Shown: positions 14,584 through 23,039, counted from the first letter of the stretch. The stretch: 64,000 nucleotides of DNA from Bacteroidales bacterium (GCA_015060865.1 SUXS01000001.1:1-64000); one strand, 5' to 3'. Made by a program: numbers and translations. The notes: a model not told the origin generated them from the letters alone.

Positions 14584-15315
14584 ATGCCATCCATCAGAGT
14601 AGAAAACATATCGAAGCGCTACGGCACATTCACTGCGCTCGACGGAGTATCCTTCGAGGTGGAGCGTGGCGAGCTCTTCGGACTCATCGGGCCCGACGGG
14701 GCAGGCAAGACCACGCTGTTTCGCCTGCTCACTACGCTGATGCTCCCCGACGGAGGTAGCGCCACCGTCGACGGGCTCGATGTCGTCACCGACTACAAGT
14801 CTATCCGGCAGATAGTGGGCTATATGCCCGGGCGCTTCTCGCTCTACCAGGACCTCTCGGTGGAGGAGAACCTGGAGTTCTTTGCCTCGCTCTTTGGCAC
14901 CACCATTGCCGAGGGGTACGACCTCATAGCCCCCATATACCGGCAGATAGAGCCCTACAAGACGCGCCGTGCCGGACGCCTGTCGGGCGGCATGAAGCAG
15001 AAGCTCGCCCTCTCCTGTGCCCTCGTGCACAAGCCCCGCGTGCTCTTCCTCGACGAGCCCACCACGGGCGTCGACGCCGTGAGCCGCAGCGAGTTCTGGG
15101 ATATGCTCCACACCCTGCGCCAGCACGGCATCACCATCCTCGTGTCCACCCCCTACATGGACGAGGCCAGCCGTTGCGACCGCATAGCCCTCATCAACGA
15201 AGGCAAGATATTGCGTATCGACACCCCCGACCGTATCACCGATGCGGGGGCAACGCTCGAAGATACATTCATCAGACTAATCCAGGAGGAGTATGGAAAA
15301 CATCATATCGGTTAG
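14584..15315 (+). CDS. ABC exporter ATPase 1 (YbhF N-half-like)
   Basis: A 243-residue nucleotide-binding protein from ATG 14584 (MPSIRVENISKRYGTFTALD). Walker A is GPDGAGKTT, with Asp where many homologues have Asn; Q-loop region MPGRFSLYQDL; signature LSGGMKQK; Walker B VLFLDEPTTGVD; switch His absent in the usual place (STPYMDEASRCD, reminiscent of YbhF-type halves). An upstream ATG at 14548 would only add repeat-encoded residues, so I prefer 14584. It overlaps the next ATPase gene by 23 bases, which suggests coupled synthesis of a heterodimeric ATPase. Confidence 0.9.
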   Translation: MPSIRVENISKRYGTFTALDGVSFEVERGELFGLIGPDGAGKTTLFRLLTTLMLPDGGSATVDGLDVVTDYKSIRQIVGYMPGRFSLYQDLSVEENLEFFASLFGTTIAEGYDLIAPIYRQIEPYKTRRAGRLSGGMKQKLALSCALVHKPRVLFLDEPTTGVDAVSRSEFWDMLHTLRQHGITILVSTPYMDEASRCDRIALINEGKILRIDTPDRITDAGATLEDTFIRLIQEEYGKHHIG

Positions 15316-16030
15316 GAACCTCACCAAGCAGTTCGGTGCCTTCCGTGCGGTCGACAACATATCGTTCGATGTGGCACAGGGCGAGATCTTCGGCTTCCTC
15401 GGAGCCAATGGCGCCGGCAAGACCACTGCCATACGCATCCTCTGCGGACTGAGCCGTGCCACCTCGGGCACGGGCAGCGTGGCTGGGTGCGACATCATGA
15501 CACAGAGCGAAGACATCAAGCGCAACATCGGCTACATGTGTCAGAAGTTCTCCCTCTACGAGGACCTCACCGTGCTGGAAAATATGGAGCTCTACGGAGG
15601 CATCTACGGCATGCACCGCAAGGAGATACTCGCCAAGGCCGAGGCCATGCTCACCGAGCTCGAGTTCTGGCATCATCGCCACGACCTCGTGCGCAGCATC
15701 CCTGCCGGATGGCGACAGAAGCTGGCCTTCACCGTGGCCAACCTGCATGCCCCCAAGGTCATCTTCCTTGATGAGCCTACGGGCGGGGTCGACCCCCTCA
15801 CGCGCCGTCAGTTCTGGGGCATGATACGCCGCGCCGCCGCTGCCGGCACCACCGTGTTTGTCACCACCCACTATATGGACGAGGCCGCCCTGTGCGACCG
15901 CGTGTCCATCATGGTCGACGGGCGCATCATGGCGCTCGGCACGCCCGAGGCGCTCATCAGCAAGTACCAAGTAAGAACGATGGACGAGGTGTTCCGCACC
16001 CTCGCCCGCAATGCTGTAAGGAATGAATAG
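15293..16030 (+). CDS. ABC exporter ATPase 2 with degenerate signature motif
   Basis: A 245-residue nucleotide-binding protein: Walker A GANGAGKTT, Walker B VIFLDEPTGGVD, switch region TTHYMDEAALCD with the catalytic His. The signature motif reads SIPAGWRQKL where LSGGQ-type text is expected. Paired with ATPase 1, which has a good signature but no switch His, this suggests an asymmetric heterodimer with one competent ATP site. It overlaps both neighbouring genes (23 and 8 bases). Confidence 0.9.
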   Translation: MENIISVRNLTKQFGAFRAVDNISFDVAQGEIFGFLGANGAGKTTAIRILCGLSRATSGTGSVAGCDIMTQSEDIKRNIGYMCQKFSLYEDLTVLENMELYGGIYGMHRKEILAKAEAMLTELEFWHHRHDLVRSIPAGWRQKLAFTVANLHAPKVIFLDEPTGGVDPLTRRQFWGMIRRAAAAGTTVFVTTHYMDEAALCDRVSIMVDGRIMALGTPEALISKYQVRTMDEVFRTLARNAVRNE

Positions 16031-17105
16031 ATTTGCCCATTTCGTCAAGAAGGAGTCGCTGCATATCCTGCGCGATGTGCGCACCATCCTCGTGGTCATA
16101 GGCATCCCCATCGTGCTCACCCTGCTCTTCGGCTTTGCCATATCCACCGATGTCAACAACATCAACGTGGCTGCCTGTGCGCCCCATCGCACGGCCGCTG
16201 TGCGCGATGCCGTGTCGCGTGTCAGCCACACCCCCCTCTTCACCTTCAAGGGGTATGTCGCCCCCGACGAGATTGACAAGGTGCTGCGCACCGGCACTGC
16301 CGAGGCCGTGATGGCCTTTGCCGACGACTACGACCGCCTCGTGGCAGGCACCGCCGAGGTGGCAGGCTGCGGCGTGCAGCTCGTGCTCGACGGCTCCAAC
16401 CCCAACGTGGCCGCCTCGGCCTCGGTCTACCTCATGCAGACCCTCAGCGGCGTGGCTGCTGCCTCGCCCGTCGATACCCACATCCTCTACAACCCCCAGA
16501 TGAAGAGTGCCTACAACTTCGTGCCCGGCATCCTCGGCCTCATCTTCATCCTCGTGTGCGCCATGATGACCTCCATCTCCATCGTGCGCGAGAAGGAACT
16601 GGGCTCCATGGAGGTGCTGCTTGTGTCGCCCGTCAAGCCACTGTGGATTATCGCTGCCAAGATGATACCCTACTTTGCCCTCAGCTGTATCAACCTGCTC
16701 TCCGTGCTGCTCATCGCCCGCTATGCCCTTGGCGTACCCATGACAGGCAGCGTGGGCGGCATCCTCCTCATCTCGGGCATCTACATCGCCCTCTCCCTCG
16801 GCTTCGGGTTGCTCGTCTCCACCGTCACCGACAAGCAGATGGTGGCGCTGCTCATCTCCGGCATGGTGCTCATGCTGCCCATCATGATGTTCTCCGGCAT
16901 GCTCTTCCCCACCGAGAACCTGCCCCTCGTGCTCCGTCCCATCACCTACATCGTCCCTGCACGATGGTATATCGATGCCATGCGCAAACTGATGATCGAG
17001 GGACTCGCCTTCGGCGATGTGCTGCTCGAGCTTGGTATCCTCGCCGCGATGACCATCGGCATCATCCGTGTGGCATTGATGAAGTTTAACGACCGTTTGG
17101 AATAA
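16023..17105 (+). CDS. ABC-2 type permease 1 (YbhS/YhhJ-like)
   Basis: A 360-residue membrane protein with the ABC-2 exporter layout: one N-terminal membrane helix (TILVVIGIPIVLTLLFGFAI), a periplasmic domain of about 140 residues, then five helices beginning FVPGILGLIFILVCAMMTSI. The cytoplasmic loop SIVREKELGSMEVLLVSPV is the typical EKE..G..E.L...P coupling region. Together with permease 2 it forms the channel of the efflux system. The start overlaps the preceding ATPase stop by 8 bases. Confidence 0.9.
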   Translation: MNRFAHFVKKESLHILRDVRTILVVIGIPIVLTLLFGFAISTDVNNINVAACAPHRTAAVRDAVSRVSHTPLFTFKGYVAPDEIDKVLRTGTAEAVMAFADDYDRLVAGTAEVAGCGVQLVLDGSNPNVAASASVYLMQTLSGVAAASPVDTHILYNPQMKSAYNFVPGILGLIFILVCAMMTSISIVREKELGSMEVLLVSPVKPLWIIAAKMIPYFALSCINLLSVLLIARYALGVPMTGSVGGILLISGIYIALSLGFGLLVSTVTDKQMVALLISGMVLMLPIMMFSGMLFPTENLPLVLRPITYIVPARWYIDAMRKLMIEGLAFGDVLLELGILAAMTIGIIRVALMKFNDRLE

Positions 17106-17115
17106 CTTGACCACT

Positions 17116-18231
17116 ATGCGCGTACTACGAACCCTGATTATTAAAGAGCTGCGGCAGTTTCGCCGCAACCCCTTCCTCCCCAAGCTGGTAGTGGGCTTTC
17201 CCCTCGCCATCGTCCTCATACTGCCCTGGATAGCCAACATGGATGTCAAGGGTGTGAGCGTGGGCATTGTCGATGCCGACCGCTCCGACGTGTCGCGCCG
17301 CATCACCTCGCATGTCGAGGCCTCCGAGTACCTGCGCCTCCACGACCTCTATGCCGACTACCCCTCGGCACTCGCCGACCTCGAAGACGGCCACATCGAT
17401 GCCATCCTCGAGATACCCAACGGCTTCGGCCATAGCTTCCACGCCACCCCCAAGCGGCTCAGCATCTGGGCCAACGGTGTCAACGCCATGAAAGGCTCCC
17501 TCGGCTCCCAGTACCTTATGCAGACCGTAATGAGGGCCCTCCCTACAGGGAGCGCTCCGACGCAACCTTCGTTTGAGAACAGCGAAATTGTCAATTCTCC
17601 ATTATCAATTGTCAATTACTACAACCCCACCATGGACTACAAGCACTTCATGATACCCGCCCTGATGATTATGCTCATGGTGATGGTCGGCGGATTCCTG
17701 CCCGCCCTCAACCTCGTGTCCGAGAAGGAGCTGGGCACCATAGAGCAGATCAATGTCACCCCCGTGAGCCGCCTTACCTTCACCCTCTCCAAGCTCATCC
17801 CTTTCTGGGTCATCTGCCTCCTCGAGCTCGCCCTCTGCATGACTCTCGCCCTCCTCGTCTACGGCCTCCCCGTGGCCGGTTCCGTAGGGGCCATCTTCCT
17901 TGCGGCGCTGCTCTTCATCATCGTCATGTCCAGCATAGGCGTCATCATCGCCAACCTCTCCGACACCATGCAGCAGACCATGTTTCTCATGCTCTTCGTC
18001 GTGCTCTCCTTCATCCTCCTCAGCGGCCTCATGACCCCTGTCGAGAGCATGCCCCTCTGGGCCCAGCACTTCACCCGCCTGCTGCCGCCCACCTACATGG
18101 TCGAGATCATGCGAGCCGTATACCTGCGTGGCACCACCGTGGCCGAGCTCTCGGGCAGCTACCTCGCCCTTGCCGCCTTCGCCCTCACCTTTGCCACCCT
18201 GGCATCGTTCACCTACCGCAAGCGTGGGTGA
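17116..18231 (+). CDS. ABC-2 type permease 2 (YbhR-like) with repeat-encoded linker
   Basis: A 371-residue paralogue of permease 1 from ATG 17116 (MRVLRTLIIKELRQFRRNPF). It has an N-terminal helix, a periplasmic domain, then five helices starting FMIPALMIMLMVMVGGFLPA; the coupling loop is LVSEKELGTIEQINVTPV. Residues about 142-167 (LPTGSAPTQPSFENSEIVNS then PLSIVNYY) are encoded by a short GC palindrome plus a family D AT-rich block, in frame, at the edge of the periplasmic domain just before the second helix. The operon ends here. Confidence 0.88.
   Translation: MRVLRTLIIKELRQFRRNPFLPKLVVGFPLAIVLILPWIANMDVKGVSVGIVDADRSDVSRRITSHVEASEYLRLHDLYADYPSALADLEDGHIDAILEIPNGFGHSFHATPKRLSIWANGVNAMKGSLGSQYLMQTVMRALPTGSAPTQPSFENSEIVNSPLSIVNYYNPTMDYKHFMIPALMIMLMVMVGGFLPALNLVSEKELGTIEQINVTPVSRLTFTLSKLIPFWVICLLELALCMTLALLVYGLPVAGSVGAIFLAALLFIIVMSSIGVIIANLSDTMQQTMFLMLFVVLSFILLSGLMTPVESMPLWAQHFTRLLPPTYMVEIMRAVYLRGTTVAELSGSYLALAAFALTFATLASFTYRKRG
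17541..17618 (+). repeat. family A/D composite repeat inside permease 2
   Basis: CCCTCCCTACAGGGAGCG, a small GC palindrome, is followed by AATTGTCAATTCTCCATTAT and CAATTGTCAATTAC. The second part equals family D text from spacers. The whole stretch is in frame and encodes a linker. Confidence 0.8.
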
Positions 18232-18301
18232 GGGGCGGTAGCCTCTTTCGCTCCTCTTTCTGTTAAACAGTGCTAAAAATATCGTTTTTCTTCGATGTTT
18301 T

Positions 18302-18350
18302 ATTGTTTTTCGATAAAACTTATATACCTTTGCATCGTTAAACGATAAAA
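18302..18350 (+). promoter_or_regulatory. promoter of the DUF2975/XRE operon with CGATAAAA direct repeats
   Basis: TTG at 18303-18305 and TACCTTTG at 18325-18332 are 19 bases apart, a good Bacteroidetes promoter. CGATAAAA occurs at 18311-18318 and 18343-18350, 32 bases apart (three helical turns), and an inverted related copy (ATCGTTTTT) lies at 18281. These could be operators for the XRE protein of the operon. Confidence 0.6.
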
Positions 18351-18362
18351 ACTTATTGAATT

Positions 18363-18818
18363 ATGAGAACTAATCTTTCAAAACGGATGTCGGTAGTTAC
18401 CGGTCTTGTGATCTTTTTCGGAGTGTTTAATATTTTATACACACTAGCGGAGGCCAAAATTTGGATAGACCATGGTCGATGGGACGAAGAATGGTATGTA
18501 TGGAAAGTACTTATCCTTAGTGGGTGCATTCTATTTGGAATTGCAATAAACGTGCTTGCTATGGTGTTTATGTTGCATTCCGTCAAGTTGATTAAGCGCG
18601 GAGAATTCTTCTCTAAGTTTAATGCCTATACGTTATGGTGGTCAGCACCTATATGTTTTCTTTATAATCTAAGCATCGCCAATCTCCCCATAATCAATGG
18701 TCTCCATCGCATAATACTTAAGGCTGACACTTTTTTGTTTCCCCTTCTCCTCATTGGTGTAGCTATGATCTATTCGGCAGGTGTTCGCCTGAGCGAAGAG
18801 AACCGCTTGACCGTGTAA
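18363..18818 (+). CDS. DUF2975 integral membrane protein
   Basis: A 151-residue protein with four predicted membrane helices: MSVVTGLVIFFGVFNILYTL, ILSGCILFGIAINVLAMVFM, an LWWSAPICFLYNLSI region, and TFLFPLLLIGVAMIYSAGV. The motif VKLIKRGEFFSKFNAYTLWW between helices 2 and 3 is typical of DUF2975. Family members are nearly always followed by a small YozG-like XRE regulator, as here. Function unknown; probably a membrane sensor or stress protein. Confidence 0.88.
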   Translation: MRTNLSKRMSVVTGLVIFFGVFNILYTLAEAKIWIDHGRWDEEWYVWKVLILSGCILFGIAINVLAMVFMLHSVKLIKRGEFFSKFNAYTLWWSAPICFLYNLSIANLPIINGLHRIILKADTFLFPLLLIGVAMIYSAGVRLSEENRLTV

Positions 18819-18851
18819 CCTTATTGTCTCATCCTATCAAAAGAAACAGAT

Positions 18852-19055
18852 ATGTCAATCATAGTAAATGTAGATGTGATGCTCGCCAAACGCAAGATGA
18901 CCTCGGGCGAGCTGGCCGAGAAGGTGGGCATCACCGCAGCCAACCTCTCTATACTGAAGACGGGCAAGGCACGTGCCATCCGCTTCTCTACCCTCGATGC
19001 CATATGCAAGGCGCTCGACTGCCAGCCGGGCGATATACTCGAGTATCGCGACTAA
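18852..19055 (+). CDS. YozG-like XRE helix-turn-helix regulator
   Basis: A 67-residue one-domain repressor, MSIIVNVDVMLAKRKMTSGE onward, with helix-turn-helix ELAEKVGITAANLSILKTGK and the closing pattern LDAICKALDCQPGDILEY. It lies 33 bases after the DUF2975 gene, the conserved pair order, and probably autoregulates the operon through the CGATAAAA sites upstream. Confidence 0.92.
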   Translation: MSIIVNVDVMLAKRKMTSGELAEKVGITAANLSILKTGKARAIRFSTLDAICKALDCQPGDILEYRD

Positions 19056-19056
19056 T

Positions 19057-19707
19057 ATGAACCGCATGGTCCTATACGTTATCACCGCACTGCTCCTTGC
19101 CCTCACCGCCACAAGGAGCAGTGCCCAGACCCCTACCTGCGAAGAGCAGTTGCAGGAGGTGGTGGTCCTTGGCAAGCAGAGGCAGAAAAACCTCTTGCGC
19201 CGAGGAACACGGATACCGGGAGCCATCGTCATGCTCACTCCCGACCAAGTAGGGCACGAGGTAGGCTCTGCGCTCACTCTGAATCATGCTACCGAACTGA
19301 AGGAGATAACCCTCGATATCGTATCAAACAGCATCGCAGAAGCCACGCTGAGCATCATGATATATCGCAACAGCACATGCACCGAAGTGCTCGAAAGTCC
19401 TCTCATAGCACACATTCCTCAAGGAAAGAAACAGACAATCACCGTCACCCCCGAAAAGCCTCTCCTACTTGAGCACGGGCGATACATCATTGCCGTCAGC
19501 TTCGCCGACTGCGCCAAAGAGACTCGGGTGCAATGGGTCCAGAGCGACCAATGGCCCGACAAGCAACGCTACGAAATGGCCCAGCAATGCTGCATGCAAT
19601 TCCCACTCTACAGCAAGGAGGGCTACATAAGAGCCGATGCAACCGACACTTTCGAAAAGCGCAACCTGAATATCGGGTTGAAGGTGAAGGGATGCGGTGT
19701 CCATTAA
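19057..19707 (+). CDS. exported protein homologous to the C-terminal domain of the adjacent BlaR1
   Basis: 216 residues from ATG 19057, one base after the regulator stop; signal peptide MNRMVLYVITALLLALTATR then SSAQ. The mature part (RRGTRIPGAIVMLTPDQVGH, later GRYIIAVSFADC and YIRADATDTFEKRNLNIGLK) aligns along nearly its full length with residues about 659-840 of the BlaR1-like protein at 20277. The fold looks like a beta-sandwich; the function is unknown. A soluble periplasmic copy next to a membrane-sensor copy suggests a shared ligand or interaction. A longer in-frame start at 18973 lies inside the regulator gene and is rejected. Confidence 0.7.
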   Translation: MNRMVLYVITALLLALTATRSSAQTPTCEEQLQEVVVLGKQRQKNLLRRGTRIPGAIVMLTPDQVGHEVGSALTLNHATELKEITLDIVSNSIAEATLSIMIYRNSTCTEVLESPLIAHIPQGKKQTITVTPEKPLLLEHGRYIIAVSFADCAKETRVQWVQSDQWPDKQRYEMAQQCCMQFPLYSKEGYIRADATDTFEKRNLNIGLKVKGCGVH

Positions 19708-19767
19708 GTCAGGCGCACCTATGGATTTCGCTCTATTTCTACGAATAAATGTTAAAAGTTCGGGTAA

Positions 19768-19783
19768 ATCGAAAGTTTTCGAT
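19768..19783. promoter_or_regulatory. 7+2+7 palindrome, candidate BlaI operator
   Basis: ATCGAAAGTTTTCGAT is a perfect palindrome around a GT centre. CGATAT repeats follow at 19780 and 19796. It lies about 105 bases before the BlaI gene, where an autoregulatory operator would be expected. Confidence 0.45.
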
Positions 19784-19889
19784 ATTTAAGTTTTACGATA
19801 TTGCGCGAATATTCCTTACTTTGTCCTCAGCTAATGGCGACTGCAGCGCCCGAGCGGCTACACATTGACAACAAAAACACCAGTATCGT

Positions 19890-20273
19890 ATGAAACGAAA
19901 AGACAACACACTGACCAAGATGGAATTTCAAATCATGTCCATCCTTTGGGACATCAACCACTCGGCTTGCGCCTGGGATATCCTCAACCGGATGGATGAG
20001 CCCAAGCCTGCCTACACCACCATCGCCACCTACATGAAGATTCTCTATGAGAAGGGCTATGTAGACTATTTCAAGAACAAGGGCGAGGGCAAGACCCACC
20101 TGTATGTGGCCAAGGTGAAGCGTGCCGAATACACCCGCCAGACCATGCAGGAGATGAAGAAGAGCCTTTTCGACGGCAGCCTGAAGTCGATGCTCAGCTT
20201 CTTCGTCAAGGAGGAGAACCTCTCCACCGATGAGATAAAGGAGTTGCTTGACTTAATAGAACAGGAGGACTAA
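19890..20273 (+). CDS. BlaI/MecI/CopY-family repressor
   Basis: A 127-residue winged-helix repressor, MKRKDNTLTKMEFQIMSILW onward. The recognition region contains KPAYTTIATYMKILYEKGYV and the wing YFKNKGEGKTHLYVAKV. The C-terminal helices (FVKEENLSTDEIKELLDLIE) dimerise in this family. It pairs with the downstream BlaR1-type sensor, whose signal would lead to repressor cleavage. Three bases separate the two genes, so they form an operon. The regulon is unknown; no beta-lactamase gene is near. Confidence 0.93.
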   Translation: MKRKDNTLTKMEFQIMSILWDINHSACAWDILNRMDEPKPAYTTIATYMKILYEKGYVDYFKNKGEGKTHLYVAKVKRAEYTRQTMQEMKKSLFDGSLKSMLSFFVKEENLSTDEIKELLDLIEQED

Positions 20274-20276
20274 GCC

Positions 20277-22799
20277 ATGTGGAACGAACTATTTGTCTAT
20301 GCCGCGAAGTCGGCCTTCGTGCTTACACTGCTCTATGCGCCCTACACGCTGTTGCTACGCAAGGAGCACTTCTTCCGTCAGAATCGCTTGACGCTTGTCG
20401 GTATACTTGTGCTATCGCTCATATTGCCATTTATCAATCTGCTGCATGGAGAGATTGGGTTTGTTGCACCTCAGCCTGAGCCTGTGGTTACGTTTGTGGA
20501 GTCGCAGGCGGTTGTAACCGCAGAACCCACATCTGTTTCAGAAGCGACGCCCCAAACATCGCAACCTGTTGCCGTAAGCCAACCCACACGCCAACCTATC
20601 GACTATGCGCAGTGGCTATGTATCCTATATATAATAGGTGTATCGGTTGCCATCGGCATACGTTTCTGGCAATTCCTCCGTATGGACCGCCTCATTCGCA
20701 CGGGTTGCCTGTGGCACGATACGGTAGACGGCATCACCATCTACTGCCACGCCAGCGACATTGCGCCTTATAGCTGGATGCGCCGCATCGTCATCAGCCA
20801 GCACGACTACGACAACCACCGTCACGAGATACTGCTCCACGAGCGTGGCCACGTGCTTTGCCACCACTCTTGGGACATCCTGCTGCTGATGCTTGTGCAG
20901 ACGGTGCAGTGGTTCAATCCCTTCGTCTATATGTTTGGTGCCAGTCTCCGCGATGTTCACGAGTACGAGGCCGACGACTATGTGCTGCGCCAAGGCGTAT
21001 CGGCCGGCCAGTACCAGACTCTGCTGCTCAAGACAGCCGTTGGTGCCAGTGCCTACTCCTTTGCCAACAACTTCAACCACTCAAAGATCAAGAGCCGCAT
21101 CGTGATGATGAAGCACAAAAAGATAAATCCGTGGATGCGTTGCAAGGTGCTCTACATCCTGCCCGTGGCTTTTGCGGCACTTATTGTCTATGCCCAGCCC
21201 GAAATCATCGAGCCTATAATCCCTGATTCTGTGCAGAACGTCGATGAGGAATTCCACAAGATTCTCGACGAGATGCTGCTCCTATACGATGGTGAGGTGG
21301 TTGATACCGACCGTTTCCTCGAACTGCTGCGCACCGACTACGACTCCGATGATGTGCTCCGTGCCATGCCGCGTAAGAAACTGGAGAAGCATGTCCATAA
21401 ACTGGCTGTGCCCAACATCGGATGGCTCCTGGTGGATGGCGACGAAGAGATTCAAATGCGCCTGTATTATGACCGTACCCACAACGAGAAAGCCAAGAAT
21501 GGCGCACTCGAGGTTTACAAGGACGGCCCGGACAGATTGATGGAGGTCGATGGACATCTGGAGCCATATCCTTTCCCTCGTGTGGAAAGTCTCGACGAAG
21601 TACTCCTTATCTACGATGACAAAGTAGTGGAAAAAGAAGAGTTTATCCGCTTGAAAAAAGAGGACTATGACAACAATGATTTGGTGTATGTCGTGAACAA
21701 ATATTTGGCACCACATGTAAAGAGTCTTTATCCGCACACTATACGATGGTATAAAGACTACGAAGATTTTGAAGTTGCAAAAGAAATGTACGAAAGAACA
21801 GGAAATAAAAAAGCGCTGAATGGTGTGGTAATAGTAGAAAAAGTAGATGCCAATGCAATTCCTAGGCCATGGCCATCCGTCAACTTCGCTCTTGAAGGAC
21901 ATGTTTCTTCCGACATCAAGGATGTTGCTTATATGATTACATTAGAAGATGGAGTAGACGCCATCAATCAAAAAAACGAATGTGTAGTATATGTCAAGGA
22001 TGGGAAATTCTCTTACCATGCCCAACTCGACAAACCCACCAAAGCAACTATCCGTGCCATATTTGCAGACGGTTCCTTGTGCGAGGCATACATAGAGCAG
22101 GTTTTCGTTCCTGGTAAAAAACTTAATATCCTCGTTATGGACAATAAGTTTGTGGCAAGCTATACTCCTTTTACAGAGAGTAAATCAGAGAGTCAAAGTG
22201 TGCCTTTCTCCGAGTGGGGCATGCATCCCTCCAAACGAGAGGAGCAGCCACAAAGAGTTGTTACGCAAGGCAAGCAGAAGGAGAAGAAACTCTTCGGCCG
22301 AGGTACACGCGTGCCTGGCACCAGCATGCAGTACACCCCTAACCAAATAGGGCAGGAGATAGGAACGGCATTGACCATCGCCCGCCCTACAGAGATTAGA
22401 GAGTTCTCGTTCGATGTACTTTCGTGCAACATCAAAGACGCCGTGATGGGCATAAACATCTATCGTGCCGACACCGATACAAAGTTTATCGGCCCCATCC
22501 TTGCAAACGTTGAGCAAGGAAAGAAGCAGGCGATAGGCCTTCGCCCTGTGGAATTCTTCGTTCTGGAGCCAGGAGAATACATCATTTCCATCAGTCTTGT
22601 CGACTGCGACGAAGAGACAAAATCGCTATGGGCCAACAGCCACCAGTGGGACGAAGAGCGGCGTCGCGAGATGGCGAAGCAGAGTTCCCTGCAACTCCCC
22701 TTCTATGTCAAGGAAAGTTATATAAGAGCCGATGAGAACGACACTTTCGAGAAGCGTAACATCAACGTCGGGTTACAAGTGAAGGGTGTTGAGTACTGA
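20277..22799 (+). CDS. BlaR1-like M56 metallopeptidase sensor with plug-like repeats and extra C-terminal domain
   Basis: An 840-residue protein. Membrane helices lie near residues 5-25, 37-55, 108-127 and 290-306. The M56 zinc site HERGH is at 188-192 with a downstream HEYEADDYVL. The periplasmic part holds two related segments from about 330 (LDEMLLLYDGEVVDTDRFLE) and about 438 (LDEVLLIYDDKVVEKEEFIR). Each ends NEKAKNGALEVY or NKKALNGVVIVE, reminiscent of TonB-receptor plug repeats seen in Bacteroidetes M56 proteins. The last about 180 residues duplicate the exported protein at 19057. It should sense an envelope signal and relieve BlaI repression by proteolysis. Confidence 0.88.
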   Translation: MWNELFVYAAKSAFVLTLLYAPYTLLLRKEHFFRQNRLTLVGILVLSLILPFINLLHGEIGFVAPQPEPVVTFVESQAVVTAEPTSVSEATPQTSQPVAVSQPTRQPIDYAQWLCILYIIGVSVAIGIRFWQFLRMDRLIRTGCLWHDTVDGITIYCHASDIAPYSWMRRIVISQHDYDNHRHEILLHERGHVLCHHSWDILLLMLVQTVQWFNPFVYMFGASLRDVHEYEADDYVLRQGVSAGQYQTLLLKTAVGASAYSFANNFNHSKIKSRIVMMKHKKINPWMRCKVLYILPVAFAALIVYAQPEIIEPIIPDSVQNVDEEFHKILDEMLLLYDGEVVDTDRFLELLRTDYDSDDVLRAMPRKKLEKHVHKLAVPNIGWLLVDGDEEIQMRLYYDRTHNEKAKNGALEVYKDGPDRLMEVDGHLEPYPFPRVESLDEVLLIYDDKVVEKEEFIRLKKEDYDNNDLVYVVNKYLAPHVKSLYPHTIRWYKDYEDFEVAKEMYERTGNKKALNGVVIVEKVDANAIPRPWPSVNFALEGHVSSDIKDVAYMITLEDGVDAINQKNECVVYVKDGKFSYHAQLDKPTKATIRAIFADGSLCEAYIEQVFVPGKKLNILVMDNKFVASYTPFTESKSESQSVPFSEWGMHPSKREEQPQRVVTQGKQKEKKLFGRGTRVPGTSMQYTPNQIGQEIGTALTIARPTEIREFSFDVLSCNIKDAVMGINIYRADTDTKFIGPILANVEQGKKQAIGLRPVEFFVLEPGEYIISISLVDCDEETKSLWANSHQWDEERRREMAKQSSLQLPFYVKESYIRADENDTFEKRNINVGLQVKGVEY

Positions 22800-22844
22800 T
22801 TCCTAAAGGTAACAGCCAATAAAGTGATACATTTCTCCAACCCT

Positions 22845-22872
22845 CCCGAATGTGCTGTGAAGCACGTTCGGG
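22845..22872. repeat. 12-bp-arm hairpin after BlaR1
   Basis: CCCGAATGTGCT (22845-22856) pairs with AGCACGTTCGGG (22861-22872), with one wobble, around GTGA. There is no T-run, so it is a possible processing or termination structure 45 bases after the BlaR1 stop. Confidence 0.45.
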
Positions 22873-22895
22873 ATTCAGAACTTTACCAAAAATAT

Positions 22896-23033
22896 TCAAC
22901 CTATACGATTGGGGGCTCTCTTGTACGGATGATTTTGTTTCACGCTCTCGAATCTCGCAAAGAACGCATCCGCAACAAGCTTACCGCCGACCTCTGCGAA
23001 GTAATATTCGGAAGTTAGTGCGAACCTTGCCAC
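22896..23033 (-). pseudogene. ParE/RelE-type toxin remnant
   Basis: A minus-strand frame of 45 residues (SEYYFAEVGGKLVADAFFAR followed by FESVKQNHPYKRAP) resembles the first helices of ParE-like toxins (YY-E-GG-LA-F---FE---). It then hits a stop and is followed by further out-of-frame fragments. It lies directly downstream of an intact ParE-type toxin gene on the same strand. I read it as a decayed second toxin gene; a short functional protein is unlikely. Confidence 0.45.
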
Positions 23034-23039
23034 TCTCCG

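Noticed and set aside
15272-17306. two overlapping long minus-strand frames of 341 and 449 codons
   Set aside because: They are antisense to the ABC exporter genes, which show full Walker and permease motifs.
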